Below are positions 7,972 to 16,222 of a DNA stretch of 64,000 bases, one piece after another. The translations under genes and the position numbers were made by a program. Under the pieces are notes generated by a model, which searched no databases, had not been told where the DNA came from, and saw nothing but the letters and a program-made list of their open reading frames with translations. The DNA comes from Microbacterium sp. zg-Y625 (GTDB taxonomy: Bacteria; Actinomycetota; Actinomycetes; Actinomycetales; Microbacteriaceae), in assembly GCF_030246925.1 (NCBI RefSeq), contig NZ_CP126740.1, forward strand, positions 2,108,001 through 2,172,000. Reading direction: 5' to 3'. Position 1 is the stretch's first letter. Every line of letters begins with the position of its first letter.

Positions 7972-8401
7972 ATGCCGGGGCGACGTCCTGCGGGAACGGG
8001 CTCTCGTGCAGCCCCTGGAGGGCGGCGGACAGCGACGGCAGCGTGGTGGTGAAGGTGGCATCCAGCCCGGCGAGCAGCGCCTCGGCCGCGTCGAGTGCGC
8101 GCTGCCCCTTGGGCGTGACGCGCAGGTCCGAGGCCGCACCGGCGTGCGCGGTCGCGTCGGCCACCATGCCGTCGCCCGCGAGCGCCCGCACCGCCGTGTG
8201 CGCGGTCTGCACGGTGATCTGACTGCGTCGCGCCAACTCGCTGAAGGAGATGCCCGGCTCCGCACCGATATGGGCGAGCAGGGCGTACTTGCGTGTCGTC
8301 AGGCCGACGGACTTCAGGGCCGCACCCAGTTGCGCGTCCCAGATCGCCGACACCGTCAGCAGCGCGATGACCGGACTGAAGGGGGGCCGCTCAGCGCCCA
8401 T
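7961..8401 (-). CDS. MarR family transcriptional regulator
   Basis: A winged helix-turn-helix DNA-binding protein of 146 residues. The recognition region is ISFSELARRSQITVQTAHTAVRALAGDGMV (about 55-85), followed by the wing around DLRVTPKGQRAL, and then C-terminal dimerisation helices. The ATG was preferred over longer options because GGGAGAA stands 8-9 nt before it. The gene precedes the DUF3817 membrane protein and ends in a palindrome. The effector is unknown. Confidence 0.85.
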   Translation of the reverse strand: MGAERPPFSPVIALLTVSAIWDAQLGAALKSVGLTTRKYALLAHIGAEPGISFSELARRSQITVQTAHTAVRALAGDGMVADATAHAGAASDLRVTPKGQRALDAAEALLAGLDATFTTTLPSLSAALQGLHESPFPQDVAPASFS

Positions 8402-8476
8402 CACGTCTTCTCCCTCATTCGCACCGACACTTGATGCTATCGACGCCGCACATCGGTTGCCGCGCACCGCCGCGCG

Positions 8477-8635
8477 TCAGTCGCCGACGATCTGACCGTC
8501 GCTGTCCACCATGGGCGGTGCATCTTCGGCATCCAGCGTTGCGTCGACGTCGTCGGGCTCGGCGGCGTCGGTCGTATCTGGCTCCGGGCCGGGGGTGATC
8601 GGCGGCAGGCTGCGGTCGTCATCCATGCGGTCCAT
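8477..8635 (-). CDS. Small acidic protein, 52 residues, unknown function
   Basis: A short frame encodes MDRMDDDRSLPPITPGPEP followed by an acidic, alanine-rich tail ending in SDGQIVGD. It contains no cysteine or hydrophobic segment and is probably disordered. Codon third positions are GC-rich and Asp uses GAC or GGATGC-type codons, as in true neighbours. A second in-frame ATG (8624-8626) would give 49 residues. No clear ribosome-binding site is seen. I consider it a likely but unproven gene; the alternative is chance. Confidence 0.45.
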   Translation of the reverse strand: MDRMDDDRSLPPITPGPEPDTTDAAEPDDVDATLDAEDAPPMVDSDGQIVGD

Positions 8636-8742
8636 CAGAGCGCACGCCCCCGGCCGAGCGCAACGGCTTGACGCGGTGGGCGTCGCGGCACACCCGATGC
8701 GTGCGGTTCAAGTGCGCGCCTCGGTGACGCCATGATGAGACT

Positions 8743-9252
8743 ATGACCCGACGACTGAGCGACACGACGGCCACTCTGACCGGCCTGGCCCTCATAACGC
8801 TGCCCGCCCTCGCGCTGCTGCTGAAGCTCGCCTCGCCGGGATGGATGGTCTTCGGACTCTTGGTCACCGCGCCACTGTGGATTCTCGGGTACGCCGTTCA
8901 GATGGCGGTCGCGGTCAGCGGATACTTCATATCGCGCGGCGCGCTGCGCGAGGGACCGGTCGCCACCCGCGGACTGGTGTACTCGTGGGCCACGAGCGTC
9001 GCGGTCGTGTTCGCAGGCTTCTTCCTCGTCGACGGCGGCGACACCGGCCATCTGGGTTCGACGTTCATGCTGTGGACGGGCCTGGCCGGCGACTCGGGGG
9101 CAGCCGACCTCTCCTCGGCGATCTTCTCGCTCGCCGTCTTCGTCTGGCTCGTCACGTGGGCGTGTCTCGTCGTCGAGTGGATCATCGCGCTCGTGCGACG
9201 CCGACGCGCATCGCGCGCCGCCTCCCGCCCCTCGCCCGCCACCGTCGCCTGA
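8743..9252 (+). CDS. Hypothetical membrane protein
   Basis: A 169-residue protein not recognised beyond its topology. There are about four membrane spans: TGLALITLPALALLLKLA, WMVFGLLVTAPLWILGYAVQ, YSWATSVAVVFAGFFLVDG and SAIFSLAVFVWLVTWACLVV. A polar loop (DTGHLGSTFMLW) lies between spans three and four, and the tail is basic. It stands alone between minus-strand genes. Confidence 0.7.
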   Translation: MTRRLSDTTATLTGLALITLPALALLLKLASPGWMVFGLLVTAPLWILGYAVQMAVAVSGYFISRGALREGPVATRGLVYSWATSVAVVFAGFFLVDGGDTGHLGSTFMLWTGLAGDSGAADLSSAIFSLAVFVWLVTWACLVVEWIIALVRRRRASRAASRPSPATVA

Positions 9253-9344
9253 CCCGGCGCCCGCGGACGGGCTCCTCACGCGCGGAGAGCAGGAATTCCG
9301 GTGCCGCAGAGCCCGGCCTTCGTCCCCGGGGACGGATCCATCAG

Positions 9345-9360
9345 CCCCCGGCTGCCGGGG
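9345..9360 (-). terminator. Short hairpin at the end of the DUF7882-type gene
   Basis: CCCCG, GCTGC and CGGGG form a 5-bp GC stem immediately after the stop codon of the small gene that ends at 9361. It is short and lacks a T-run, so it is only a possible terminator. Confidence 0.3.
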
Positions 9361-9693
9361 TCAACCCAGCAGGACCCGCTCCGCGTCGTTCTCCGACCCC
9401 TGCGGCTCGGGAACCGCGTACAGGCCGCGCGGCGAGTTCGCCGTCGCGGCGAGTGCGTCAATCCAGGCACGGTTGATGCGGGGCTGGCGGCTGCCGGTGA
9501 ACTTGAACGTCAACGAGGCCCCCGGGTGGATCCACAGCGAGGTTCGGCCGCTCCCCAGGCTCGTGTCGTCCTTCCAGGTGAAGAAGAACCCCTCGGAGCG
9601 ACGGAGTTTTGCACCCATCACGACCTGCAGGTGGGCCAGCAGCCGATCATCGAAGTTCGCGCTGGTATGTGAGTTGTAGGTGAACTTCCCCAT
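9361..9693 (-). CDS. DUF7882-type small protein
   Basis: A 110-residue soluble protein: MGKFTYNSHTSANFDDRLLA, then HLQVVMGAKLRRSEGFFFTW, SLWIHPGASLTFKFTGSRQP and SPRGLYAVPEP. This arrangement is shared by a small-protein family common in Microbacteriaceae, sometimes labelled ATP-dependent DNA ligase in databases although it is far too short and lacks the ligase KxDG motif. Function unknown; the repeated short beta-strand pattern suggests a compact beta-rich domain. Confidence 0.75.
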   Translation of the reverse strand: MGKFTYNSHTSANFDDRLLAHLQVVMGAKLRRSEGFFFTWKDDTSLGSGRTSLWIHPGASLTFKFTGSRQPRINRAWIDALAATANSPRGLYAVPEPQGSENDAERVLLG

Positions 9694-9788
9694 CGGGGCC
9701 TCCGGTCTTGCGCGCGCGGTTGCGGCGCACGAGATCTGCCAGTGTTGCTGGTGAGTCGTGGCGAACGCGTAAGGCGCTCACCCTTCGC

Positions 9789-10049
9789 TCACAGGTCGAA
9801 GAAGCCGCCGAAGGGGTCTTCGTCGTCTCCCGTATCACGGGGGTCGAACTGCACCGTGTCCTCGGCGATGACGACCTCGGTGCGCGGTGAGACCAGCACC
9901 GCAACCGCACGGTTGCCCACCACGGTGAAGTCCACGAAACGGCCGCCCTCGCGAGAGGCCTCCTCCATCTGACGTCGGAGCGCATCGAGATCGACACCCT
10001 GCGCCAGGAGATAGCCCTCTCCATTGATCCGCACTTCGGTTCGCACCAT
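9789..10049 (-). CDS. Conserved hypothetical small protein
   Basis: An 86-residue protein: MVRTEVRINGEGYLLAQGVD, DLDALRRQMEEASREGGRFV, then DFTVVGNRAVAVLVSPRTEV and an acidic, phenylalanine-rich end (DDEDPFGGFFDL). One helix flanked by beta-strands is suggested. The start was placed at the ATG that has GGAG 9 nt upstream; in-frame ATG and GTG codons exist 3 and 6 codons earlier. Family function is unknown to me. Confidence 0.65.
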   Translation of the reverse strand: MVRTEVRINGEGYLLAQGVDLDALRRQMEEASREGGRFVDFTVVGNRAVAVLVSPRTEVVIAEDTVQFDPRDTGDDEDPFGGFFDL

Positions 10050-10193
10050 CGTCTGCATCTCCGTCACGCGCACCAGACTACGTGACCGATCGGAGTGCCA
10101 TGAAGATCTTGCGCTCCGGCACGTCGAGCGACTACGAGGGCCGCACACTCATCCGGTGAACGACGCGCGCGAAGGCCTCCGGCCCGGCAGCCC

Positions 10194-10199
10194 TAGCAT
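10194..10199 (+). promoter_or_regulatory. TAGCAT -10 hexamer, leaderless-type
   Basis: TAGCAT stands 6 nt before the ATG of the SDR remnant. This is the same spacing seen before several intact leaderless genes in the window, so the promoter seems to have survived the gene. Confidence 0.45.
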
Positions 10200-10205
10200 C
10201 GGACC

Positions 10206-10426
10206 ATGCCCCTCGCCCTCCTCACCGGCGCCGCGCGCGCGAACAGCATCGCCGCCGGTGTCGCGCCGCGCCTCGTCGCCGACGGCTGGCACGTGGTCAC
10301 GAGCGACCTCGGCTGGGAGCGCCCCGCGACATCGGCGGGGTGGTCGCGTTCCTGCTGTCGCCGGAGGGCCGCTGGGTGACGGGGCAGCTGCTGCAGACCG
10401 ACGGCGGGTTCTCGGCCCGGTACTGA
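10206..10426 (+). pseudogene. Collapsed short-chain dehydrogenase/reductase gene
   Basis: The ATG frame encodes an SDR-like N-terminus ([20 protein letters not shown], with [12 protein letters not shown], the first beta-alpha-beta of a Rossmann fold). In another frame, immediately after, comes a typical SDR C-terminus ([20 protein letters not shown], ending [10 protein letters not shown]). About 170-180 residues, including the catalytic Tyr-x-x-x-Lys, are missing between them, and the two ends are out of frame. The simplest explanation is one internal deletion. The NAD-binding glycine motif is also unusual ([10 protein letters not shown] in place of TGxxxGIG), as in some enoyl-reductase-like SDRs. 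Confidence 0.75.
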
Positions 10427-10453
10427 TGCCCGAGCCGAGACCGCCGCGGCCTC

Positions 10454-12877
10454 TCACCAGGCGGTGATGGCCAGGAGCTGCTCCGCGATCGCGTCGCGAA
10501 GCTCTTGAGGCAGATTCATCGCTGCGATCGCGTCCGCCGACTCATGATCGCTGACGGCCTCCCAGACGAGTCGCTTGGTGTCGTAGGCGATCTCTGCCCG
10601 CTGTAGCTGCGCGAACAACCGCTCCGGATCGAACGGGGCCGAACGCTCCGCCCCGCGCACGCGCAGGGTGAAGCCGTCCGCCAATGACACCTCACCCAGA
10701 TCGGCCCCGAGTCCCGCGGGAGCGAGGGTTTCCGGGTCGGGGGGCAGCAGCTCCGAACGCAGCGTCGGTCCGCCCTCGAGCGACACGGATTCAGCCGCGC
10801 AGACGCCGGGGATCCGAATCCGCACCTGCCGCGCCGGGATCGGGGCACCGGTGTGTGACGCCGTCACAGTGATGTCCGCCCGGCCATCGCTGCGGCGTTC
10901 CAGGGTCTGCGTGAAGCGCACGATGCCCGGCTCGGGCTGCGCGGCGCCATCATCCTCGACCAAGGTCGACGTCGCGTCGCCGACGACGACCAGCAACTCC
11001 ATGCGCGCCGGAGCGACGGCGGCATCCGACATCGGATCGGAATCGAGTGGCACGACGGCACCGGCCCTCGCGAGCACCGGATACTCGTCGAGTGCGCGCG
11101 TGAGCAGAACTTCGCGGGAGCCGCGGTACCGCAGCCCGGTGATGAGGTCCACCCACTGCCCCTCGGGCAGCCAGGCGGATGCCGTCGCGAGCTGCGACAG
11201 GCGCTCCCGCGGCGCCGTGATGGGCACGACGAGGAGGTGCTCGCCGAGCAGGTACTGATCGGGATGGCGATAGGCGCCGCCCTCCCGGGGCGAGTCGTGG
11301 TAGAGCGGGCGGACGATGCTCACATTGTCGCGGTGCGCGGCCCAGGCTCCGGTGTAGAGCATCGGGATCAGCCGGTGACGCAGCCGCAGATACCGACGCA
11401 TGATCGTCGCGGCCGGCTCGCCATACGCCCACGGCTCCTTGGAGCTGAACGGGTTGGTCGAGGAGTGCAAGCGATTGATCGGCGACACCACCCCGAACTG
11501 CAGCCAGCGCACTGCCAGCTCGACGTCGTGTGAGCCGTTCATGTGCCCACCGATGTCATGGCTCCACCACGTAAAGCCGGCGTTCGCCGCCGTGGCGGTG
11601 AACTCGGGCTGGAATGCGAGAGACGCCCAGCTCACAATCGTGTCACCCGAGAAGCCGACAGGGTAACGGTGCCCGCCGCGCTCGGTGTAGCGCGAGAAGG
11701 TCAACGGCCGACGTCCGGCGCGCGCCGAGGAGTGGAAGTGCGTGTGGTTCAGCATCCACAGTGGGTCAAGGCCCGGCATTCCCGAGTACGCACCCGACTG
11801 CCAGTCGATCCACCAGAAGTCGACACCCTGTTCCTCCAGCGGGCCGAGCACGTGATCCTGATACGCCGTCATGAACTCCCGTGACGACACCTCGAAGTCG
11901 ATGCCGAGCCCGCGGGCGGGGTCGACGCCCAGCGCTTCGGCGACGTCCGGGTAGGCCGCCTCGTGTCGGCGGATGCCGTCAGCGGGATGCAGATTGAGCG
12001 TGACGGCGAGCCCTTGATCATGCAGGGCCGACAGGAACCGTGGCGGATCGGGAAAGAGGTCCGTGTTCCAGGTGTATCCCGTCCACCCGGTCCCGATCGC
12101 CGGGTCGACGTCCACGACGTGCCAGTCCATGTCGATCACCGCAACGGAGAGTGGCACGTCATTCTCGCGGAATCGCTCCATCAGAGACAGGTACTCCTGC
12201 TCGTGATACGCCCAGTACCGGCTCCACCAGTTGCCCAGCGCGAAGCGGGGAACCAGCGGGATGGGACCGGTGAGGGCGTGGAAGTCACCGAGCGCCGCGG
12301 CGAAATCGCGGCCGTACCCGAAGAAGTAGATGTCGACGGACTCATCCGCCCGGTCGCGGGGGCGAATCCACCCGTCGTCGCTCAGAATCAGCGACTCCGA
12401 GTCGTCGAGCACGCCGAAGCCGAAGGTCGAGAGGATCCCCGGCAGGACGTCGATCCGCCCGTCGATCTCGTCCAGCGTCCGCGCGGTGCTGCCGAGGTTG
12501 CCGCGCGCCGGCAAGGTCTGCGGATACTCCTGTCCGGGCCGCCATGTCGTGTAGTGGACGTCCGTCGCGCCGGTCAGCAGCGTGATCGCAAGGCCGGAGG
12601 TGCTCGGCATCCGCTCGTCGTACCGCAGCCGCAGGCTATCTGTCGTGAGTTCGATCCCCCGGTCGGTGCGAACCACGCCGAATCGCGGAACCGGGAAGCT
12701 GCGGTTCTGCACCTGCTGCGTCTTGTCGTCTACGAAGCGCTCCTGCGGATCCCATTCGATACGGATCAGGCGGTCCGTCAAGACCGAGATGCGGTAACCG
12801 GGTCCCGTGAGCGTCGCGCCGTCTGCAGCGGGTGCCGGCTTTCCATCCGACAACGAGATCATCGATTCCTCTGCCAT
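10454..12877 (-). CDS. Glycoside hydrolase family 31 protein
   Basis: A cytoplasmic (no signal peptide) GH31 glycosidase of 807 residues. An N-terminal beta-sandwich (about 1-200) leads into the (beta/alpha)8 barrel starting at PLVPRFALGNWWSRYWAY. The nucleophile is most likely Asp358 in FWWIDWQSG, and the acid/base Asp412 in GFSGDTIVSW. The C-terminal part has the beta domains seen in the family (EYPVLARAGAVVPL; VEDDGAAQ). GH31 includes alpha-glucosidases, alpha-xylosidases, alpha-galactosidases and others; WIDWQ-type members are diverse, so specificity is not assigned. It is the last gene of sugar module 1, three bases after a permease gene, and probably cleaves the imported oligosaccharide inside the cell. 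Confidence 0.9.
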   Translation of the reverse strand: MAEESMISLSDGKPAPAADGATLTGPGYRISVLTDRLIRIEWDPQERFVDDKTQQVQNRSFPVPRFGVVRTDRGIELTTDSLRLRYDERMPSTSGLAITLLTGATDVHYTTWRPGQEYPQTLPARGNLGSTARTLDEIDGRIDVLPGILSTFGFGVLDDSESLILSDDGWIRPRDRADESVDIYFFGYGRDFAAALGDFHALTGPIPLVPRFALGNWWSRYWAYHEQEYLSLMERFRENDVPLSVAVIDMDWHVVDVDPAIGTGWTGYTWNTDLFPDPPRFLSALHDQGLAVTLNLHPADGIRRHEAAYPDVAEALGVDPARGLGIDFEVSSREFMTAYQDHVLGPLEEQGVDFWWIDWQSGAYSGMPGLDPLWMLNHTHFHSSARAGRRPLTFSRYTERGGHRYPVGFSGDTIVSWASLAFQPEFTATAANAGFTWWSHDIGGHMNGSHDVELAVRWLQFGVVSPINRLHSSTNPFSSKEPWAYGEPAATIMRRYLRLRHRLIPMLYTGAWAAHRDNVSIVRPLYHDSPREGGAYRHPDQYLLGEHLLVVPITAPRERLSQLATASAWLPEGQWVDLITGLRYRGSREVLLTRALDEYPVLARAGAVVPLDSDPMSDAAVAPARMELLVVVGDATSTLVEDDGAAQPEPGIVRFTQTLERRSDGRADITVTASHTGAPIPARQVRIRIPGVCAAESVSLEGGPTLRSELLPPDPETLAPAGLGADLGEVSLADGFTLRVRGAERSAPFDPERLFAQLQRAEIAYDTKRLVWEAVSDHESADAIAAMNLPQELRDAIAEQLLAITAW

Positions 12878-12880
12878 TTC

Positions 12881-13696
12881 TCAGCCCTTCAGCGCTGCGC
12901 TCGCGGCGCCGGCGATGAACCGGCGTTGGAACAAGATGTAGACCACGAGCACGGGGACGATGGCCAGCGTCGTTGCAGCGAACAGCCCGCCGTAGTCGGT
13001 GCCGTACTGCCCCCGGAACGTCGTGAGTCCCACCGCGAGCACCTGCTTCTCCTCCGAAGAGATCATCAGATAGGGCCACAGGTAGTCCTCCCAGACCCAG
13101 AGGAACTGGAAGATCGACAGCGCCGAGATCGCGTTCACGCTCAGCGGCGCGACGATGCGATGGAAGATGAACCACTCGGACGCCCCGTCGATGCGTGCGG
13201 CTTCGAGGATCTCATCGGGGATGGAATCCATGCTCTGCCGCATCATGAAGATGCCGAACGCGCTGATCACGGCGGGGATGATGATCGAGGCATAGCTGTC
13301 GGTGAGGCCGATCGAGCGGAAGATCGTGTACCGCGGGATGATGACGACCGCCCAGGTGATCATCATGGTCGACAGGATCACGGCGAACAGCGCCCCGCGA
13401 CCGCGGAAGGTGTACTTCGCGAACACGAACCCGCCCACGAGGCTCGTGTAGACCGACAGCGCAGTGATCGTCACTGACAGCAACACGCTGTTGAAGAAGA
13501 GCCGGAAGAAGTCCAGCTTCGTCTGGATGGAGACGAAGTTCTCCAGTGTCCACTCCCGCGGCAGGAAGCTCTGATCGAAGCTGAGGATCTCGGAGTTGGA
13601 TTTGAATGCCGACAGGATCATCCAGAAGAACGGCAGGACGACGATGCCACCGACGAGCAGCAGCCCGGCGTTCAGCGCGAAGACGCGCACCTTCAT
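12881..13696 (-). CDS. Carbohydrate ABC transporter permease (MalG-like)
   Basis: Inner-membrane permease of 271 residues with six predicted spans, the first at LNAGLLLVGGIVVLPFFWMI. The EAA loop is EILEAARIDGASEWFIFHRI (about 190-210), typical of CUT1 sugar importers, and the end FQRRFIAGAASAALKG is the common MalG-type tail. It overlaps the stop of the preceding MalF-like gene by 4 bp and is followed by the GH31 gene. The ATPase is not encoded here; CUT1 systems of this type often use a shared MsmK/MsiK-like ATPase encoded elsewhere. Confidence 0.92.
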   Translation of the reverse strand: MKVRVFALNAGLLLVGGIVVLPFFWMILSAFKSNSEILSFDQSFLPREWTLENFVSIQTKLDFFRLFFNSVLLSVTITALSVYTSLVGGFVFAKYTFRGRGALFAVILSTMMITWAVVIIPRYTIFRSIGLTDSYASIIIPAVISAFGIFMMRQSMDSIPDEILEAARIDGASEWFIFHRIVAPLSVNAISALSIFQFLWVWEDYLWPYLMISSEEKQVLAVGLTTFRGQYGTDYGGLFAATTLAIVPVLVVYILFQRRFIAGAASAALKG

Positions 13697-14676
13697 GACG
13701 TCTTCTCCTTCGAGCGGTGGGTGAAGCGTCGACGACGCGGGGTGTCGAGCGCCGATTGGTTCATACGCCAGGAAGCGGCGGTGAGCAGGGCTGTGATGAT
13801 CAGGAGGATGAAGGCGATCGCCGACGCGTAGCCGAAGTTGTACTTCACGAATGCCTGGTCATAGATCATGAAGGAGATCAGCTGCGTGGATGTCCCGGGT
13901 CCGCCGTTGGTCATCACGAGCACCTGCACGAAGGCCTGCAGATAGCCGATCATCGACGTGATGATGATGAAGAAGAGCATGGGACGCAGCAGCGGCAGGA
14001 TGATGTGCCAGAACGTTCGCCACGCGCTCGCGCCGTCCACCGACGCTGCCTCCAGCACATCCTCCGGAATGGCGTAGAGGCCGGCGAGGAACAGGATCAC
14101 AGCGAATCCGAAGTCCTTCCAGATCGTCATGACCACGATCGCCAGCAGAGAGAAGCGCTGGTCGAAGAGCCAGTTGACGTCCAGTCCGAAGAGCGTGTTG
14201 ATCGCCCCGAACTGAGGGTTGTACATGAGCGTCCACAGGAACGCGACTGCGACGAGCGGCATGACCGTCGGCAGGTAGAAGATCGTGCGGAAGAACGTGC
14301 GCCACCGACTGAGCTTCGAGAAGAGGGCGTAGGCGATGGCGAGTCCGAGCAACACGCGACCGGCGATCGCGAGGATGCCGAACACCAGGGTGTTGGACGA
14401 CGCGCGCCAGAACGTCGGGTCGGCGAACAGGGCGGCGTAGTTGTCGATCCCGGTGAAATCGAACCTGCCGTTCAGCGGGTTCCAGTCATGGAAGCTGCCC
14501 ACGAACGCGATTCCGATCGGAATGAGCAGAAGCAGCACGAGCGACGCCATGATGACGCCGACCGTGATGTTGCGAAGCCACAGTTCGCTTGCCGGTTTCT
14601 TGATGCGGCGGGTCGCCTGCGTCACCGGGGCCGTCTCGCCCCGGTGGGCAGAGCGGGTGGAGGTCTGAATGGTCAT
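13693..14676 (-). CDS. Carbohydrate ABC transporter permease (MalF-like)
   Basis: The partner permease of 327 residues. A basic cytoplasmic N-terminus of about 35 residues precedes six spans. The EAA loop reads VLEAASVDGASAWRTFWHII, and NGGPGTSTQLISFMIYDQAF is the usual MalF-like extracytoplasmic stretch. It follows the binding-protein gene after a 60-bp gap that contains a strong hairpin, and it is translationally coupled to the MalG-like gene. Confidence 0.92.
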   Translation of the reverse strand: MTIQTSTRSAHRGETAPVTQATRRIKKPASELWLRNITVGVIMASLVLLLLIPIGIAFVGSFHDWNPLNGRFDFTGIDNYAALFADPTFWRASSNTLVFGILAIAGRVLLGLAIAYALFSKLSRWRTFFRTIFYLPTVMPLVAVAFLWTLMYNPQFGAINTLFGLDVNWLFDQRFSLLAIVVMTIWKDFGFAVILFLAGLYAIPEDVLEAASVDGASAWRTFWHIILPLLRPMLFFIIITSMIGYLQAFVQVLVMTNGGPGTSTQLISFMIYDQAFVKYNFGYASAIAFILLIITALLTAASWRMNQSALDTPRRRRFTHRSKEKTS

Positions 14677-14684
14677 CGGGTGTC

Positions 14685-14715
14685 GCTCCCGGCCGCCGCT
14701 CGGACGGCCGGGAGC
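14685..14715 (-). promoter_or_regulatory. Intercistronic hairpin between binding-protein and permease genes
   Basis: GCTCCCGGCCG and CGGCCGGGAGC form a perfect 11-bp GC-rich stem around a 9-nt loop, in the 60-bp gap between the solute-binding gene and the first permease gene. Such structures in sugar and peptide operons protect the upstream mRNA or partly terminate transcription, giving more binding protein than permease. That role here is inferred from position. Confidence 0.65.
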
Positions 14716-14736
14716 GCTCCTTTCTGCGTCGGAAGC

Positions 14737-16116
14737 TCAGTTGCCGGAGTAGAACGCGTAAAGGCCCTCTGAGGAGACGAAGTCCTTGCCGCTCAGATCC
14801 TTCTCGATCGTCGCCTGAGCCGCCGCCAGGGCTTCCTCGGGTGCGACGCCGTTGAAGAGGATCTCCTCCCACATCGTCGCGGTCGTGGTCTCGAACGTCG
14901 CCGGGATCGGGCCGGGCCAGATGTAGCGGTCGATCTCACCGAAGGCTGCGAGCGCCGGGTTCTCGGCGAACACCGGGTCATCGGCGATCGGCTTGTAGGC
15001 CGGGAAGACACTGAAGATGAGCGAGAGCTCCTTCATCGATTCGGCGTCGGTGAGGAAGTAGCGCAGGAAGTCCTGTGCCACCTCCTTCTCCGCGTCGCTG
15101 GCGTTCGCGTTGATGCCGAACGTCGACTCTCCGTTGTAGCGGTCGAGCGCGTACGGCGTCTCACCCGCCTCCGGCACCGGAGTCTGGAACGCGCTCCAGT
15201 TGAGGTCCGGGTAGTCGTTCTTCAAGGTTCCGGAGAACCAGCCCCATGCGTACGTCATGGCCGACAGGCCCTGGCCGAAGCTGTCCGTGCCGGCTGCGCC
15301 GAAGTCGGGATCACCTGAGCCGTCTGCGTAGATGTCGACGAAGCGCTGGATGACCTCCAGGTTCGCCTCGTTGTCGATGGCGGGCGTGCTGCCGTCTGCC
15401 TCGAACAGGTTCTGGCCGAGCTGATAGGCCAGACCCGCCTGCATCGTGTGTCCGCCGCTGTTGAAGTTGAACCCTGCCTGGCGCAGCTGATCTCCGTCGC
15501 GGATGGTGAGCGCCTTGGCGACCTCACGGAATTCGTCCCACGTCGTCGGGATGTCGGCATCGGTCAGGCCTGCGGCCTCCCACATGTCGGTGTTGTAGTA
15601 GATCGCGCCGCTCATGAGGCCGAGATCGATGTAGTGCGTTTCCCCGTCGATCAGGTGACTTGCAGCGCCGGCGTAGTCGGCCTCGAGGTCCGCGGGGTCG
15701 ATGTCGTACGGCTCCATGTTCGCGATGAGGTTCTCGTGCTGCGAGTTGTGCACGTTGAAGAGCGCGGGGCCACCGCCGGACTGCAGCTCCAGCGGAAGCT
15801 TGGTCCAATAGTCCTCCCACGGCTGGTTCACGACATTGATCACCACATTGGGGTGGATCTCGCTGTACGCGTCGGCGATGGCCTGGAACTGCTCGACATT
15901 GGTCCACGCCCACCAGTCCAGCTCGATGGGCTTTCCGTCATTCACGAGCGTGTTGGGGTCGTAGGTCACGTTGACGCCGGCGATAGGCAACCCCTTGTCC
16001 GGCTCGGTGTCTTCAACACCCCCGCTGCTGCTCGCGCACGACGTCAACGACACCGAGAGTGCGGCCGCGGCACCGATCGCCACCGTAATGCGGACTCGCC
16101 TACTCGCTCGGGACAT
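14737..16116 (-). CDS. Sugar ABC transporter substrate-binding lipoprotein (family 1)
   Basis: Extracytoplasmic binding protein of sugar module 1, 459 residues. The signal peptide ends in a lipobox SLTSC (Cys27). The mature protein has the family 1 layout: an early IELDWWAWTNVEQFQAIADA strand-helix, a hinge region near NTDMWEAAGLTDADIPTTWD, and SAMTYAWGWFSGTL in the second lobe; the end is a short helix (EGLYAFYSGN). Aromatic residues such as WWAW are common in oligosaccharide-binding sites. The gene is first in its operon and sits directly behind the tandem LacI-type operator. The ligand is unknown but should match the GH31 enzyme. Confidence 0.92.
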   Translation of the reverse strand: MSRASRRVRITVAIGAAAALSVSLTSCASSSGGVEDTEPDKGLPIAGVNVTYDPNTLVNDGKPIELDWWAWTNVEQFQAIADAYSEIHPNVVINVVNQPWEDYWTKLPLELQSGGGPALFNVHNSQHENLIANMEPYDIDPADLEADYAGAASHLIDGETHYIDLGLMSGAIYYNTDMWEAAGLTDADIPTTWDEFREVAKALTIRDGDQLRQAGFNFNSGGHTMQAGLAYQLGQNLFEADGSTPAIDNEANLEVIQRFVDIYADGSGDPDFGAAGTDSFGQGLSAMTYAWGWFSGTLKNDYPDLNWSAFQTPVPEAGETPYALDRYNGESTFGINANASDAEKEVAQDFLRYFLTDAESMKELSLIFSVFPAYKPIADDPVFAENPALAAFGEIDRYIWPGPIPATFETTTATMWEEILFNGVAPEEALAAAQATIEKDLSGKDFVSSEGLYAFYSGN

Positions 16117-16134
16117 GAGGACTCCTTTGTCTGG

Positions 16135-16160
16135 TTTACCGGTATACCTTTACCGGTAAA
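16135..16160. promoter_or_regulatory. Tandem LacI-type operators
   Basis: TTTACCGGTAAA (16149-16160) is a perfect 12-bp palindrome with the central CG usual for LacI-family sites. A second, imperfect copy TTTACCGGTATA lies at 16135-16146, 14 bp away centre to centre. They lie 19 bp from the binding-protein start codon and 62 bp from the divergent lacI-like start. Binding of the adjacent regulator would block the transporter promoter and probably its own. Confidence 0.8.
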
Positions 16161-16222
16161 CTACGATGCATCACGGAGGTGGTAGCTGTCAAGATGGATG
16201 TACCGAAATCGGGGGGCAACGG

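Noticed and set aside
10100..10159. A 19-codon frame MKILRSGTSSDYEGRTLIR
   Set aside because: Too short and without a recognisable relative or conserved context; chance is the better explanation.
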